The notes beneath the pieces are model-generated. The model saw nothing but the letters and a program-made list of their open reading frames with translations. It was not told where the DNA came from and made no database searches. A program made the translations under genes and the position numbers. A DNA stretch of 64,000 nt. Origin: an uncultured Clostridia bacterium (GTDB lineage Bacteria; Bacillota; Clostridia; TANB77; CAG-508). Location: the NCBI GenBank assembly GCA_934120045.1, contig CAKOTF010000003.1, forward strand, positions 131,136 through 195,135, written 5' to 3'. Positions 9,201 through 16,508 of the stretch are shown here, one piece after another; the stretch's first letter is position 1; every line of letters starts with the position of its first letter.

Positions 9201-9802
9201 AAAACTCTTCAGAAGAAAATGAAGAAAATAAAGTACAAGAAATACTAAAATATGAAGATGGACAAGAAGTAAAAATTGCAGGAATTATAACATCTGTAAA
9301 AAAGAAATATACAAAAAATAATAAAATAATGGCATTTGTTACAATTGAAGATTTAAATGGTTCTGCAGAAATAATAATATTTGAGCCAACATTTTTAAAA
9401 TATCAAGATAAATTATTAGAAGAAAATATTATTATGATAAGAGGAAGATTAAGTATTAGAGAAGATGATAATACAAAAATAGTAGCACAAGAAATTAGAA
9501 ATTTTGGAGAAAATTTTAGTGAAAATTCAAATAAATATGAGAATAAAAAGCAAGATGTACAAAATACAGAAATTCAAAAGCCAAAACATCTAGTAATAGA
9601 TATTACTAATATGGAAGAAACGGAAAAAGCAAAGCTAAGAGGTGCTATAAGATTCTTTAATGGAGAAAGAAATAATATACCAGTAGCAGTTAAAACAGGT
9701 GATGAAATAAAACCTTGCGGTGCAATACATTTAACAGAAGAAATCTTAAAAGAATTTGAAGAGATTGCTGGAAAGCAGAATGTTGGTATTGACTTATATT
9801 AA
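6212..9802 (+). CDS. dnaE: DNA polymerase III alpha subunit DnaE
   Basis: 1196-aa replicative polymerase. The N-terminal PHP domain has HLHIHSEFSLLDG and TDHG. The palm contains GPGRGSGAGS and the catalytic triad region PDFDVDF (D397, D399, D401, the same spacing as E. coli D401/D403). Helix-hairpin-helix and OB-fold segments lie near the C-terminus (DGQEVKIAGIITSVKKKYT). I chose the second ATG, because the GGGAG site touches the first ATG at 6203 but is 9 nt from 6212. Firmicutes also carry PolC, which is not seen here; DnaE then usually extends primers. Confidence 0.95.
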   Translation: MSEFVHLHIHSEFSLLDGANRIKDLPVRAKELGMKAMAITDHGVMYGAIDFYKACKKEGIKPIIGCEVYVAPRSRFDKEPIDKQYYHLILLAKNNQGYKNLSKLVSIGFTEGYYYKPRIDLEVLEKYHEGLICLSACLAGAVNQALLNGQTEKAEEIALWHKRVFGEDYYIEIQNNGIREQVLANQKLVQLARKLDIPLVATNDAHYLKREDSYSHEILLCIQTGKRMSDEDRMKFDTDELYVKSPEEMSEYFSAFPDAIENTVKIADKCNVEFEFGHTILPNYDVPPEYPTHYDFLKKLCDDGIKERYGENPSEEILKRAEYEIGVIKKMGYVDYYLIVWDFIHYAKSQGIPVGPGRGSGAGSILAYAIGITDIDPMKYGLLFERFLNPERVSMPDFDVDFCYEHRQDVIDYVSRKYGHDHVSQIITFGTMAAKMVIRDVARVLDYPYSEADKLAKMIPNEIHITIPKALEQNRELKELYDTDPEVHKLLEIAMSLEGMPRQASTHACGVVITKDPVDTYVPLYVRDGQISTQYIMTTLEELGLLKMDFLGLRTLTVIQDTINLVKQNRGIDVEFDKDMSDPRVYKLWQEGNTSGIFQFESQGMTNFMKELKPDCLEDLIAGVSLYRPGPMDQIPRYIRGKQNPGHNEYTHPSLEPILNVTYGCMVYQEQVMQIVRDLAGYSLGRADLVRRAMGKKKLDVMAKEREVFINGQVDENGNIIVPGCVRNGIDAESANKIFDEMSEFAKYAFNKSHAACYAVVAYRTAYLKSYYPAEFMASMLNSFLGNLDKVPEYIDECKRIGIKILKPDINSSSSKFTVEFDESQDKNNQIGQIRFGLGSIKNVGLQPIDNIIKDRNEHGKFEGFTDFCERVEGEAVNKKCVESLIKAGTFDEFPETRATLLASFEAIMDLAQSYNKKGMNGQVSMFDLGGEQEENNLKEIKYQFSEQEEMTENEKLSMEKEMLGIYISGHPLEKIKEQIKQLTNISSKELKEIDEQNSSEENEENKVQEILKYEDGQEVKIAGIITSVKKKYTKNNKIMAFVTIEDLNGSAEIIIFEPTFLKYQDKLLEENIIMIRGRLSIREDDNTKIVAQEIRNFGENFSENSNKYENKKQDVQNTEIQKPKHLVIDITNMEETEKAKLRGAIRFFNGERNNIPVAVKTGDEIKPCGAIHLTEEILKEFEEIAGKQNVGIDLY

Positions 9803-9840
9803 AAAATTCTATAAAATAAAGAGTGTTAAAAATATACAAA

Positions 9841-9861
9841 AACTAAAAATTGTTTTTAGTT
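9841..9861 (+). other. Hairpin before the nucleoside kinase gene
   Basis: A perfect 9-bp inverted repeat, AACTAAAAA-TTG-TTTTTAGTT, just upstream of the AAAGGA ribosome binding site. It lacks a clear T tail, so it is probably not a terminator; it could be an RNA-stability or translation element. Confidence 0.35.
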
Positions 9862-9883
9862 AGATGAAAGGAATGTGATAAAC

Positions 9884-11527
9884 ATGGAAGAAAACGAAAA
9901 GAAAAAAATAATAGTAAAAGCAAAAACAAATACAACAATTTCAGAAATAGCCAAAAAACAAATAGAAGAAAGTAAATATCCAGTAGTTGGAGCAATATTT
10001 AATAATGAATATAAAAACTTAGATGATGAATTACAAGAAGATGGAACATTAGAATTAATTAATATAAATTCAAAAGAAGGAATGAAAATATATAGAAGAA
10101 CACTTACATATATAATGGGAATGGCATTTTGGAAATTATATCCAGAAGCACGTGTTGTTGTAAATTATCAATTAACAAATGCAATGTATTGCAATTTAGA
10201 GAACATGGAAGTAACAGAAGAAATGTTACATAATGTTCAAGAAGAAATGAAAAGAATAGTTGAAAAAGACTTAAAAATAGAAAAAAGAACAATGACAAGA
10301 GAAGAAGCTGGAAAATTTTATGAAAAAAATAATACAGGAAAAGGTAGATTACAATATGATTTAGCAACAAATGAAAAAATAAACATGTCATATTGTGAAG
10401 ATTATTTTAATCATTTTTATGAAATAATAGCAACACATACAGGAGTAACGAAAATATTTGAATTAAAAAAATATTATGATGGATTTTTATTAAGATATCC
10501 AAGTTCAAAAGATATTAATGTATTACCAGAATATAAAGATACGAAAAAATTATCTTGGGCATTACATGAATATGAAACAATATACAAAGTTTTAAATGTA
10601 GGGACAGTATATAGATTAAATAAAAGAGTAAAAGAAGGTTCAATAAAAGAATTAATATTATTATCAGAAGCATTACATGAAAAGAAGATAGCACAAATCG
10701 CAGATAAAATAGCACACAAAAAAGGTGTTAAAATGATATTAATAGCAGGACCATCATCATCAGGAAAGACAACATTTGCTCAAAGATTAGGATTACAATT
10801 AAGAATAAATGGCATAAAGCCTGTAACAATATCAGTAGATAATTATTTTGTTGAAAGAGATCAAACACCAAGAAATGAAAAAGGTGAATATGATTTTGAA
10901 GATATAAATGCAATAGATATTGATTTATTTAATGATCAATTATTAAAATTATTAAATGGTGAAGAAGTAGAATTACCAGAATTTGATTTTAAAGTTGGAA
11001 CAAAAAGATATAATGGAAATAAAGTTAAAATGGCAGAAGATGAAGTATTAGTTATAGAAGGAATTCATTGTTTAAATGATAAATTAACAGAAAAAATACC
11101 ACAAGAACAGAAATATAAAATTTATATAAGTGCATTAACAGTATTAAATATGGATTCATTTAATAGAATTTCTACAACAGATACAAGATTAGTAAGAAGA
11201 ATTGTAAGAGATAATCAATTTAGAGGTTATACAGCTCAAAATACAATTGCTACATGGGATAATGTAAATAAAGGTGAAGAAAAAAATATATTCCCATTCC
11301 AAGAAGAAGCTGACAGTATATTTAATACATCATTAATATATGAATTAGGTGTATTAAGAAATGAAGCAATTCCATTATTAGAAAAAATAACAAAAGATGA
11401 AAAAGAATATGCAGAAGCACAAAGATTAATTGAAATATTAAGATATTTTGAACCAATTTCAAAAGATATAGTTCCATCACATTCATTATTAAAAGAATTT
11501 TTAGGTGGTGGAGATTTTAAAGGATAA
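9884..11527 (+). CDS. TGS-domain nucleoside (uridine) kinase-like protein
   Basis: 547-aa fusion. The N-terminal half resembles the TGS plus threonyl-tRNA synthetase second-additional-domain layout (early KTNTTISEIAKKQ and RTLTYIMGMAFWKLYPEARVV). The C-terminal half is a uridine-kinase P-loop domain with Walker A GPSSSGKTT (289-297), DNYFVERDQTPRNEKGEYDFE and LVIEGIHCLN. It probably phosphorylates a nucleoside with ATP or GTP; the true substrate of these fusions is not settled. The ATG at 9884 is preferred; the GTG at 9875 is only 2 nt from the ribosome binding site. The RNHCP gene follows 26 nt downstream, probably in the same unit. Confidence 0.85.
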   Translation: MEENEKKKIIVKAKTNTTISEIAKKQIEESKYPVVGAIFNNEYKNLDDELQEDGTLELININSKEGMKIYRRTLTYIMGMAFWKLYPEARVVVNYQLTNAMYCNLENMEVTEEMLHNVQEEMKRIVEKDLKIEKRTMTREEAGKFYEKNNTGKGRLQYDLATNEKINMSYCEDYFNHFYEIIATHTGVTKIFELKKYYDGFLLRYPSSKDINVLPEYKDTKKLSWALHEYETIYKVLNVGTVYRLNKRVKEGSIKELILLSEALHEKKIAQIADKIAHKKGVKMILIAGPSSSGKTTFAQRLGLQLRINGIKPVTISVDNYFVERDQTPRNEKGEYDFEDINAIDIDLFNDQLLKLLNGEEVELPEFDFKVGTKRYNGNKVKMAEDEVLVIEGIHCLNDKLTEKIPQEQKYKIYISALTVLNMDSFNRISTTDTRLVRRIVRDNQFRGYTAQNTIATWDNVNKGEEKNIFPFQEEADSIFNTSLIYELGVLRNEAIPLLEKITKDEKEYAEAQRLIEILRYFEPISKDIVPSHSLLKEFLGGGDFKG

Positions 11528-11553
11528 AATATATCATATAAAGAGGAAATAAA

Positions 11554-11865
11554 ATGCAATCAAGTAAATTTACCAAAATAGATGAAGAATTTGTATGTGA
11601 AAACTGTGGCAGAGTGGTTCCAAAATTGGGATATACATGTAGGAACCACTGTCCATATTGTTTATATTCAAAACATTTGGATATAAATCCGGGAGATAGA
11701 GCAGAAACATGTCATGGAATTTTAGAACCTATTGGATTAGAAATAAGTCCCAAAAAAGGATATGTTATAATATTTAAGTGTAAAAAATGTGGTGCTATTA
11801 GAAAAAATAAAGCAGCAGAAGATGATAATATGGATAAAATAATAGAATTAAGTAGTAAACACTAA
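11554..11865 (+). CDS. RNHCP domain zinc-binding protein
   Basis: 103-aa protein matching the RNHCP family: FVCENCGRVV, then RNHCPYCLYSKHLD, GDRAETCHG, FKCKKCGAIRKNKAAEDDN. The conserved Cys pairs and the His suggest zinc coordination and perhaps nucleic-acid binding; the cellular role is unknown. It lies 26 nt after the nucleoside kinase gene with its own GAGG site. Confidence 0.85.
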   Translation: MQSSKFTKIDEEFVCENCGRVVPKLGYTCRNHCPYCLYSKHLDINPGDRAETCHGILEPIGLEISPKKGYVIIFKCKKCGAIRKNKAAEDDNMDKIIELSSKH

Positions 11866-11960
11866 AAGTTGAAAGTGTGTGAAAAGAATGAATTTAAGCT
11901 TTTTATAAAAATATAATAAAATGTATGAAATAAAAAAATTAGATTTTTTGTTGGAAACAC

Positions 11961-11989
11961 TTGTATTTTTTGAAAATATGTGTTAAACT
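11961..11989 (+). promoter_or_regulatory. Probable promoter of rpmB
   Basis: TTGTAT (11961-11966), 17-nt spacer, TAAACT (11984-11989), about 48 nt before the rpmB ATG. Two mismatches in each hexamer region make this tentative. Confidence 0.4.
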
Positions 11990-12037
11990 TAATCGTAGTC
12001 GATTTTAAAAAAGAAAAATTAGGAGGTGCTATTTATT

Positions 12038-12238
12038 ATGGCAAAATGTGAAATTTGTGAAAAGACAGCTATTCATGGAAATAAATTAAGCATAACTCGT
12101 TCTCATATAAGTAAAAGAGCTCCACGTACATGGAAGCCAAACTTAAGAACAGTTAAAGCTGAAGTTGATGGAGAAATAAAAAGAATTCATGTATGTGCAA
12201 AATGTTTAAAAAACGGAAAAGTTAAAAGAGCACAATAA
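12038..12238 (+). CDS. rpmB: 50S ribosomal protein L28
   Basis: 66-aa L28: MAKCEICEKTAIHGNKLSIT, RAPRTWKPNLRTVKA and a CxxC near the end (CAKCLKNGK), so it is the Cys-containing zinc-binding form. The ATG at 12038 is correct; the in-frame GTG at 12026 lies inside the AGGAGGTG ribosome binding site. Single-gene unit with a terminator. Confidence 0.96.
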   Translation: MAKCEICEKTAIHGNKLSITRSHISKRAPRTWKPNLRTVKAEVDGEIKRIHVCAKCLKNGKVKRAQ

Positions 12239-12241
12239 AAT

Positions 12242-12267
12242 AAAACGCTTTGAAGGGCGTTTTTTTA
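12242..12267 (+). terminator. Terminator of rpmB
   Basis: Stem AAAACGC / GCGTTTT with a short loop and a run of seven T, directly after the stop codon. Confidence 0.75.
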
Positions 12268-12361
12268 TTATGTAAGAAAAGATGGAAAAATAATTAAATA
12301 TTAGTAAAATTTTATTATAGTCAAAAATTAATGTTGAATGAAAATGAAAGGACATATAAAA

Positions 12362-12868
12362 ATGAAATTAAATATTGTTATGGTAGAACCAGAAATACCA
12401 CAAAATACTGGAAATATAGCAAGAACATGTGCAATAACAGGAGCAAAACTACATTTAGTATATCCATTAGGATTTAGTTTAGATGATAAATATTTGAAAA
12501 GAGCAGGACTAGATTATTGGGATAAATTAGAAATAGAAAAACATGATAGCTTAGAAAAATTTTTAGAGAAATATAAACCAGAAAAACATAATATGTTTAT
12601 GGCAACAACTAAAGCAGAGCATTGCTATACAGATATAGATTATAGTAAATTTAAAGATGAAGAAATATTTGTTTTGTTTGGAAAAGAAACAAAAGGATTG
12701 CCAGAAGATTTATTACAAAAATATATTGATAAAACAATAAGAATTCCAATGAGACCAGTATTAAGATCATTGAATTTATCTAATTCAGTATGTATTATAG
12801 CATATGAAATATTAAGACAAAATAATTTTGAAGGTTTACAAGGTGTTAGTACATATTTTGAGGAATAA
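12362..12868 (+). CDS. trmL: tRNA (cytidine(34)-2'-O)-methyltransferase TrmL
   Basis: 168-aa SPOUT methyltransferase that 2'-O-methylates the wobble base of certain tRNA-Leu. Motifs: EPEIPQNTGNIARTC at the N-terminus, LDYWDKL, LFGKETKGLPEDLL and the C-terminal knot segment RIPMRPVLRSLNLSNSVCII. The ATG at 12362 sits after AAAGGA, while the in-frame ATG at 12338 has no good site. Ends 17 nt from the converging toxin gene. Confidence 0.93.
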   Translation: MKLNIVMVEPEIPQNTGNIARTCAITGAKLHLVYPLGFSLDDKYLKRAGLDYWDKLEIEKHDSLEKFLEKYKPEKHNMFMATTKAEHCYTDIDYSKFKDEEIFVLFGKETKGLPEDLLQKYIDKTIRIPMRPVLRSLNLSNSVCIIAYEILRQNNFEGLQGVSTYFEE

Positions 12869-12885
12869 AATACTTAGATAATAAA

Positions 12886-13230
12886 TTAAAAATTGAAATA
12901 ATTGTTGAAGTAATTATGTAGTTTTAGAATTTTGTTAAAGTTTTGTTTTGAATTAATAATATTAAAAATATGAATAGAATTATCATAATCCGAGACGAAA
13001 TACATAATTCTATATCCAGAATGTCGAGATTTTTTATAAATAATTTCTCTAAAATGAGAATCCGACATTTCTGGAATTAATTTACCTAGATATGAAAACT
13101 TATTTAAGTTATTTATTTGAGCTCTAATATTTTTATCTACTTCTAGAGCATTTTTAGAAGAATATTGCATATTGTAATTAAAAATATTATCAAGACATGA
13201 TTTAGCCAAAGTTTCTACTATAATTTTCAT
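12886..13230 (-). CDS. RelE/ParE superfamily toxin
   Basis: 114-aa protein with the ParE-type pattern: an N-terminal helix pair, then YLGKLIPEMSDSHFREIIYKKS and the YRIMYFVSDYDNSIHIFNIINSKQ beta-sheet core. ParE members poison gyrase and RelE members cut mRNA; which applies is not visible. The start codon lies inside the upstream antitoxin-like gene (29-nt overlap), the usual translational coupling of toxin-antitoxin pairs. Confidence 0.75.
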   Translation of the reverse strand: MKIIVETLAKSCLDNIFNYNMQYSSKNALEVDKNIRAQINNLNKFSYLGKLIPEMSDSHFREIIYKKSRHSGYRIMYFVSDYDNSIHIFNIINSKQNFNKILKLHNYFNNYFNF

Positions 13231-13429
13231 ATAATGCCTCTCTTTCTTTTTCGAGTTCTTCTAATGTAATTCCATTTCCATTATTAATATCAGAAACTCC
13301 TTTGACAATTCCAATAAAAACATATAAATCATATAAACATCCATAAAAAGTTCCATCATCTGTTGGAGCATTTTTTAAGAGTTCACTAATTTTCCCAATA
13401 GAAATATTTTCTTTTTTTGATTTTTCCAT
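13202..13429 (-). CDS. Putative antitoxin overlapping the ParE-type toxin
   Basis: 75-aa protein starting MEKSKKENISIGKISELLKN and ending in an acidic helix, EELEKEREALYENYSRNFG. The segment DINNGNGITLEELEKER resembles the C-terminal toxin-binding tails of small antitoxins. I chose the ATG at 13429 because AAGAAAGG lies about 10 nt upstream; the longer ORF start at 13462 has no site. It overlaps the toxin gene by 29 nt. Assignment as antitoxin rests on position and size. Confidence 0.6.
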   Translation of the reverse strand: MEKSKKENISIGKISELLKNAPTDDGTFYGCLYDLYVFIGIVKGVSDINNGNGITLEELEKEREALYENYSRNFG

Positions 13430-13445
13430 AAAATCACAACCTTTC

Positions 13446-13640
13446 TTAAAAATTAAATCCAATTAATGATTGAATACATTCTTTATCATTTGCAGATAAG
13501 TCATCAGTGCTATATGTATCAACATATAATTTTATTACATCTTGTAAAATTTCTTTTGTATTTTTGTTTAAAACTTCTTTGTCTAAGTCATAAGGCAAAG
13601 AGTCAATAATTTTTATGAATTTTTCTCTAATTGGTGACAT
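13446..13640 (-). CDS. Small hypothetical protein upstream of the toxin-antitoxin pair
   Basis: 64-aa acidic, helical protein (MSPIREKFIKIIDSLPYDLD...). It is first in a three-gene minus-strand group, with an AAAGGAG site before the ATG and only 16 nt to the putative antitoxin. The IREKFIKIIDSLP start resembles dimerising N-termini of small antitoxins, so it may be the DNA-binding or regulatory part of a three-component module. No firm family. Confidence 0.5.
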   Translation of the reverse strand: MSPIREKFIKIIDSLPYDLDKEVLNKNTKEILQDVIKLYVDTYSTDDLSANDKECIQSLIGFNF

Positions 13641-13657
13641 AAGAATCTCCTTTCAAA

Positions 13658-13690
13658 ATTTATAGTGAGTATATCATATTATTACACTAA
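13658..13690 (-). promoter_or_regulatory. Candidate promoter/operator of the toxin-antitoxin group
   Basis: On the minus strand a TATACT hexamer lies near 13668-13673. It falls inside an inverted repeat, TAGTG...CACTA, on the start-codon side of the first small gene. Autoregulation by the antitoxin would fit such a site. No convincing -35 was found, so this is tentative. Confidence 0.3.
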
Positions 13691-13777
13691 TTGCTATAAT
13701 TTATCGAAAATATTTATATAATAAAATGACAAGATTTGACAAAAAATGCGAAATAGCAAAAAAATCAAAAAAACATA

Positions 13778-13806
13778 TTGACAATTACCACATATTGCTA
13801 TATAAT
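13778..13806 (+). promoter_or_regulatory. Consensus promoter of the S10-spc operon
   Basis: TTGACA (13778-13783), exactly 17 nt, TATAAT (13801-13806). The only strong promoter seen before the roughly 11-kb ribosomal protein operon. Confidence 0.85.
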
Positions 13807-13812
13807 AATAAA

Positions 13813-14108
13813 GCATAAATTTTAGCGTTGATGTCGAATGTGGCTACACAAAGATGTAGGGAACTTCGACGGAGTATGTCTTAGCTAGACTAAGGCGGTA
13901 AGTTTCAAAATATTATAAACGAACTAAAGATAATTACTATAAATTAATATAGTAATTATAATCATGTTTGTTAGTAGTACAGATTAAGCACTTATCATCC
14001 CTAAAACATATATGCATGTAAGGGATTTTATAATGGGAAAATTCAAAACACCAGGGTGCGTTATAACTTGCCAGCGCGTAATTTAAAAAATATATTTTAT
14101 TTAAGGAG
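13813..14108 (+). promoter_or_regulatory. Structured 5' leader of the S10 operon
   Basis: About 300 nt of untranslated leader with four hairpins. GTCGAA...TTCGAC (13833-13870) encloses an inner CTACA/TGTAG. CTTAG-CTAGA-CTAAG is at 13880-13894. A 10-bp AT stem, TAATTACTAT/ATAGTAATTA, is at 13931-13958. The terminator-like stem ATCCCT...AGGGAT, with an inner ACAT/ATGT, spans about 13997-14028 and is followed by TTTTAT. This layout suggests ribosomal-protein autoregulation or attenuation, perhaps by L4; that is inference. The 13641-13777 stretch before it holds only AT-rich intergenic DNA and the toxin-antitoxin upstream region. Confidence 0.5.
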
Positions 14109-14119
14109 GGAAAATTACA

Positions 14120-14443
14120 ATGGCAAAAACAAATGTAGCAAGTGAAAAAATCAGAATAAGATTAAAAGCTTATGACCATGTAGTTTTAGAACAGTCTGCT
14201 GAAAAAATAGTAGATACTGCTAAGAAAACAGGAGCAAAAGTATCAGGTCCTATTCCACTACCAACAGAGAAAGAAATCGTAACAATTTTACGTTCACCAC
14301 ACAAACACAAAGATTCAAGAGAGCAATTTGAAATGAGAACACATAAAAGAGTTATAGACATTCTTTACCCAACACAAAAAACAATGGATAGTTTAATGAA
14401 ACTAGAACTACCAGCAGGTGTTGACATCGAAATCAAAAACTAG
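14120..14443 (+). CDS. rpsJ: 30S ribosomal protein S10
   Basis: 107-aa S10: EKIRIRLKAYDHVVLEQSAEK, GPIPLPTEKEIVTILRSPHKHKD and EMRTHKRVIDI. It also serves as NusE in antitermination. First gene of the S10-spc operon, with an AAGGAGGG site. Confidence 0.97.
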   Translation: MAKTNVASEKIRIRLKAYDHVVLEQSAEKIVDTAKKTGAKVSGPIPLPTEKEIVTILRSPHKHKDSREQFEMRTHKRVIDILYPTQKTMDSLMKLELPAGVDIEIKN

Positions 14444-14504
14444 TTTCAAAAATAAATCAAACCAAGCTGGTATAAATATCAGCCAATAGTAGGAGGAAAT
14501 TTAA

Positions 14505-15137
14505 ATGAAAAAAGCATTAATAGGAAAAAAAGTTGGAATGACACAAATATTTGATGAAAATGGAACAGTTATTCCAGTAACAGTAATTGAAGCAGGTCCA
14601 TGTGTAGTTGCTCAAGTAAAAACTATCGAAAACGATGGATATGAAGCAGTACAATTAGGATTTGGAGAAGTTAAAGAAAACAAATTAAACAAACCAGTTA
14701 AAGGACATTTTGCAAAAGCAAATGTTACAGCAAAAAAACATTTAAGAGAATTCAGACTAGATTCAATAGAAGGAATCAAAGTTGGAGATGAATTAAAAGC
14801 AGATGTATTTGTAGCTGGAGATAAAATAGATGTTCAAGGTACATCAAAAGGAAAAGGATTCCAAGGTGTAATTAAAAGACATGGACAATCAAGAGGACCA
14901 ATGGGACATGGTTCAATGTATCACAGAAGACCAGGTTCAATGGGACCAACATCAACACCAGGTAGAGTATTCAAAGGTAAAAAATTACCAGGACATATGG
15001 GACATGTTACAGTAACAATACAAAACTTAGATGTTGTTAAAGTAGATATGGATAAAAATGTAATATTAGTAAAAGGTAGTGTACCAGGAGCTAAAGGTGC
15101 TATCTTAAAAATAAAATCAGCCGTTAAGGCACAATAA
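14505..15137 (+). CDS. rplC: 50S ribosomal protein L3
   Basis: 210-aa L3 starting MKKALIGKKVGMTQIFDENG. It carries the central loop GKGFQGVIKRHGQSRGPMGHGSMYHRRPGS that reaches toward the peptidyl-transferase centre, here cited only by landmarks GKGFQGVIKRHG and HRRPGSMGP. AGGAGGAAA site 8 nt before the ATG. Confidence 0.97.
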   Translation: MKKALIGKKVGMTQIFDENGTVIPVTVIEAGPCVVAQVKTIENDGYEAVQLGFGEVKENKLNKPVKGHFAKANVTAKKHLREFRLDSIEGIKVGDELKADVFVAGDKIDVQGTSKGKGFQGVIKRHGQSRGPMGHGSMYHRRPGSMGPTSTPGRVFKGKKLPGHMGHVTVTIQNLDVVKVDMDKNVILVKGSVPGAKGAILKIKSAVKAQ

Positions 15138-15160
15138 TTTAGTAAAGGAGGAAAGACGAA

Positions 15161-15784
15161 ATGCCAAAAGTAGATGTATATAACATGCAAGGTAAAAAAG
15201 TTAGCGATGTAGAATTAAGTGAAGCAGTATTTGGAATTGAACCAAATGAAAATATTGTTCACAGTGCATTAGTAAACTACTTAGCTAATCAAAGACAAGG
15301 TACACAAAGTACTAAAACAAGAGCAGAAGTTAGTGGTGGTGGAAGAAAACCATGGAGACAAAAAGGAACAGGTAGAGCAAGACAAGGTAGTATACGTGCA
15401 CCACAATGGATTAAAGGTGGTATTGCATTAGGACCAAAACCACGTTCATATTCTTATAGAATAAATAAGAAAGAAAAACAATTAGCAATTAGATCATTAT
15501 TAAGTGCAAAAGTATTAGATAATGAATTAACAGTTGTTGATAAATTAGAAGTTGAAGAAGCTAAAACAAAAGTTATGGCTAAAGCTTTAACAGATTTAAA
15601 AGTTGAAGGAAAAGCATTAATAATCTTAGCAGATAGAAATGATAATGTTTTACGTTCAAGTAGAAATATAGAAGGTGTTAAAACAATTGAATTAAACACA
15701 ATAAATGTATTTGATTTATTAAATTGCAATAAATTAGTTTTACCACTAGATACAGTTAAAAAATTAGAGGAGGTGTATGCATAA
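15161..15784 (+). CDS. rplD: 50S ribosomal protein L4
   Basis: 207-aa L4 (MPKVDVYNMQGKKVSDVELS) with the exit-tunnel loop containing GGRKPWRQKGTGRARQGS. L4 lines the peptide tunnel and in some bacteria represses its own operon. The stop codon overlaps the rplW start by one base (TAATG). Confidence 0.97.
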   Translation: MPKVDVYNMQGKKVSDVELSEAVFGIEPNENIVHSALVNYLANQRQGTQSTKTRAEVSGGGRKPWRQKGTGRARQGSIRAPQWIKGGIALGPKPRSYSYRINKKEKQLAIRSLLSAKVLDNELTVVDKLEVEEAKTKVMAKALTDLKVEGKALIILADRNDNVLRSSRNIEGVKTIELNTINVFDLLNCNKLVLPLDTVKKLEEVYA

Positions 15785-16131
15785 TGTTACCAGAAGAAAT
15801 TATAGTAAGACCAGTAGTAACAGAAAAAAGTAATGATGAATTACAATTAGGAAAATACACTTTCGAAGTTAACAAAAAAGCTACAAAAGTTCAAATAGCT
15901 AAAGCTGTTGAAAAACTTTTCGAAGTTAAAGTATTAAATGTTAACACAATGATAGTTAAAGGAAAAACAAAAAGAGTTAGATACCAAGAAGGTAAAACTC
16001 CAGATTGGAAAAAAGCTATTGTTACAATAGACACAAATCCATCTGACAAAACATACCTAGGAAAAGGTGGAAAATCAGTTAAAGTTTCTAAGAAATACAA
16101 AGATTCAATCGATGAATTCATGGGAGCTTAA
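15784..16131 (+). CDS. rplW: 50S ribosomal protein L23
   Basis: 115-aa L23 with IIVRPVVTEKSNDELQLGKYTFEVN and KAVEKLFEVKVLNVNTM; docking site for trigger factor and SRP at the tunnel exit. Its ribosome binding site (GAGGAGGTG) lies inside the end of rplD, so the two are translationally coupled. An extra small ORF, not rplB, follows by 2 nt. Confidence 0.96.
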   Translation: MLPEEIIVRPVVTEKSNDELQLGKYTFEVNKKATKVQIAKAVEKLFEVKVLNVNTMIVKGKTKRVRYQEGKTPDWKKAIVTIDTNPSDKTYLGKGGKSVKVSKKYKDSIDEFMGA

Positions 16132-16133
16132 TT

Positions 16134-16376
16134 ATGAAAGAAAAATTTGTTAGAGATAGAAGAACAGTAACTCCAGAAGAATTCAGAAAAACTATCGCAA
16201 AAATAGCTGAAGGAAGAGGAGAACCTTGTAGGGCTGAAAAAGCTTTTGAGGATTATAAAAAGATGGCTATCCCTATAAATCCAATGCTTCCAACAGAATA
16301 TAGTAGAGAAAAAAGAGAAGAGCTAAAAGCTTTTGAAAAAAGAATATTAGAATCTGAAGAAGATATCGAGAAATAA
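16134..16376 (+). CDS. Extra hypothetical ORF between rplW and rplB (80 aa)
   Basis: 80-aa charged, helical protein (MKEKFVRDRRTVTPEEFRKT...) starting 2 nt after the rplW stop and so likely coupled to it. About 40 percent of residues are charged, with a proline-containing middle (MAIPINPMLPTEYSREKRE) and an acidic end. No signal peptide or membrane segment. It interrupts the nearly universal rplW-rplB junction. I do not recognise it; it has its own in-frame stop and shows host-like codon use. Confidence 0.65.
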   Translation: MKEKFVRDRRTVTPEEFRKTIAKIAEGRGEPCRAEKAFEDYKKMAIPINPMLPTEYSREKREELKAFEKRILESEEDIEK

Positions 16377-16508
16377 CTCGGATAATAAAAAATATCTGTG
16401 GCGGGCAGGAAAAATCCGCAAATAAAAAGATATAGTAGAGCTTTTGATAAAAACAAATATTACAAGTAAGATTTGGAATTTAGCAGAAGCGAGAAAGGAA
16501 GACAAAAA
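16377..16508 (+). other. Intergenic hairpin region between the extra ORF and rplB
   Basis: 132 nt with no gene. A nested stem can be drawn: ATATC...GATAT enclosing GCGG...CCGC (about 16394-16433), just after the extra ORF. The AAAGGA site for rplB is at the end. The structure may be a processing or regulatory element. Confidence 0.35.
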
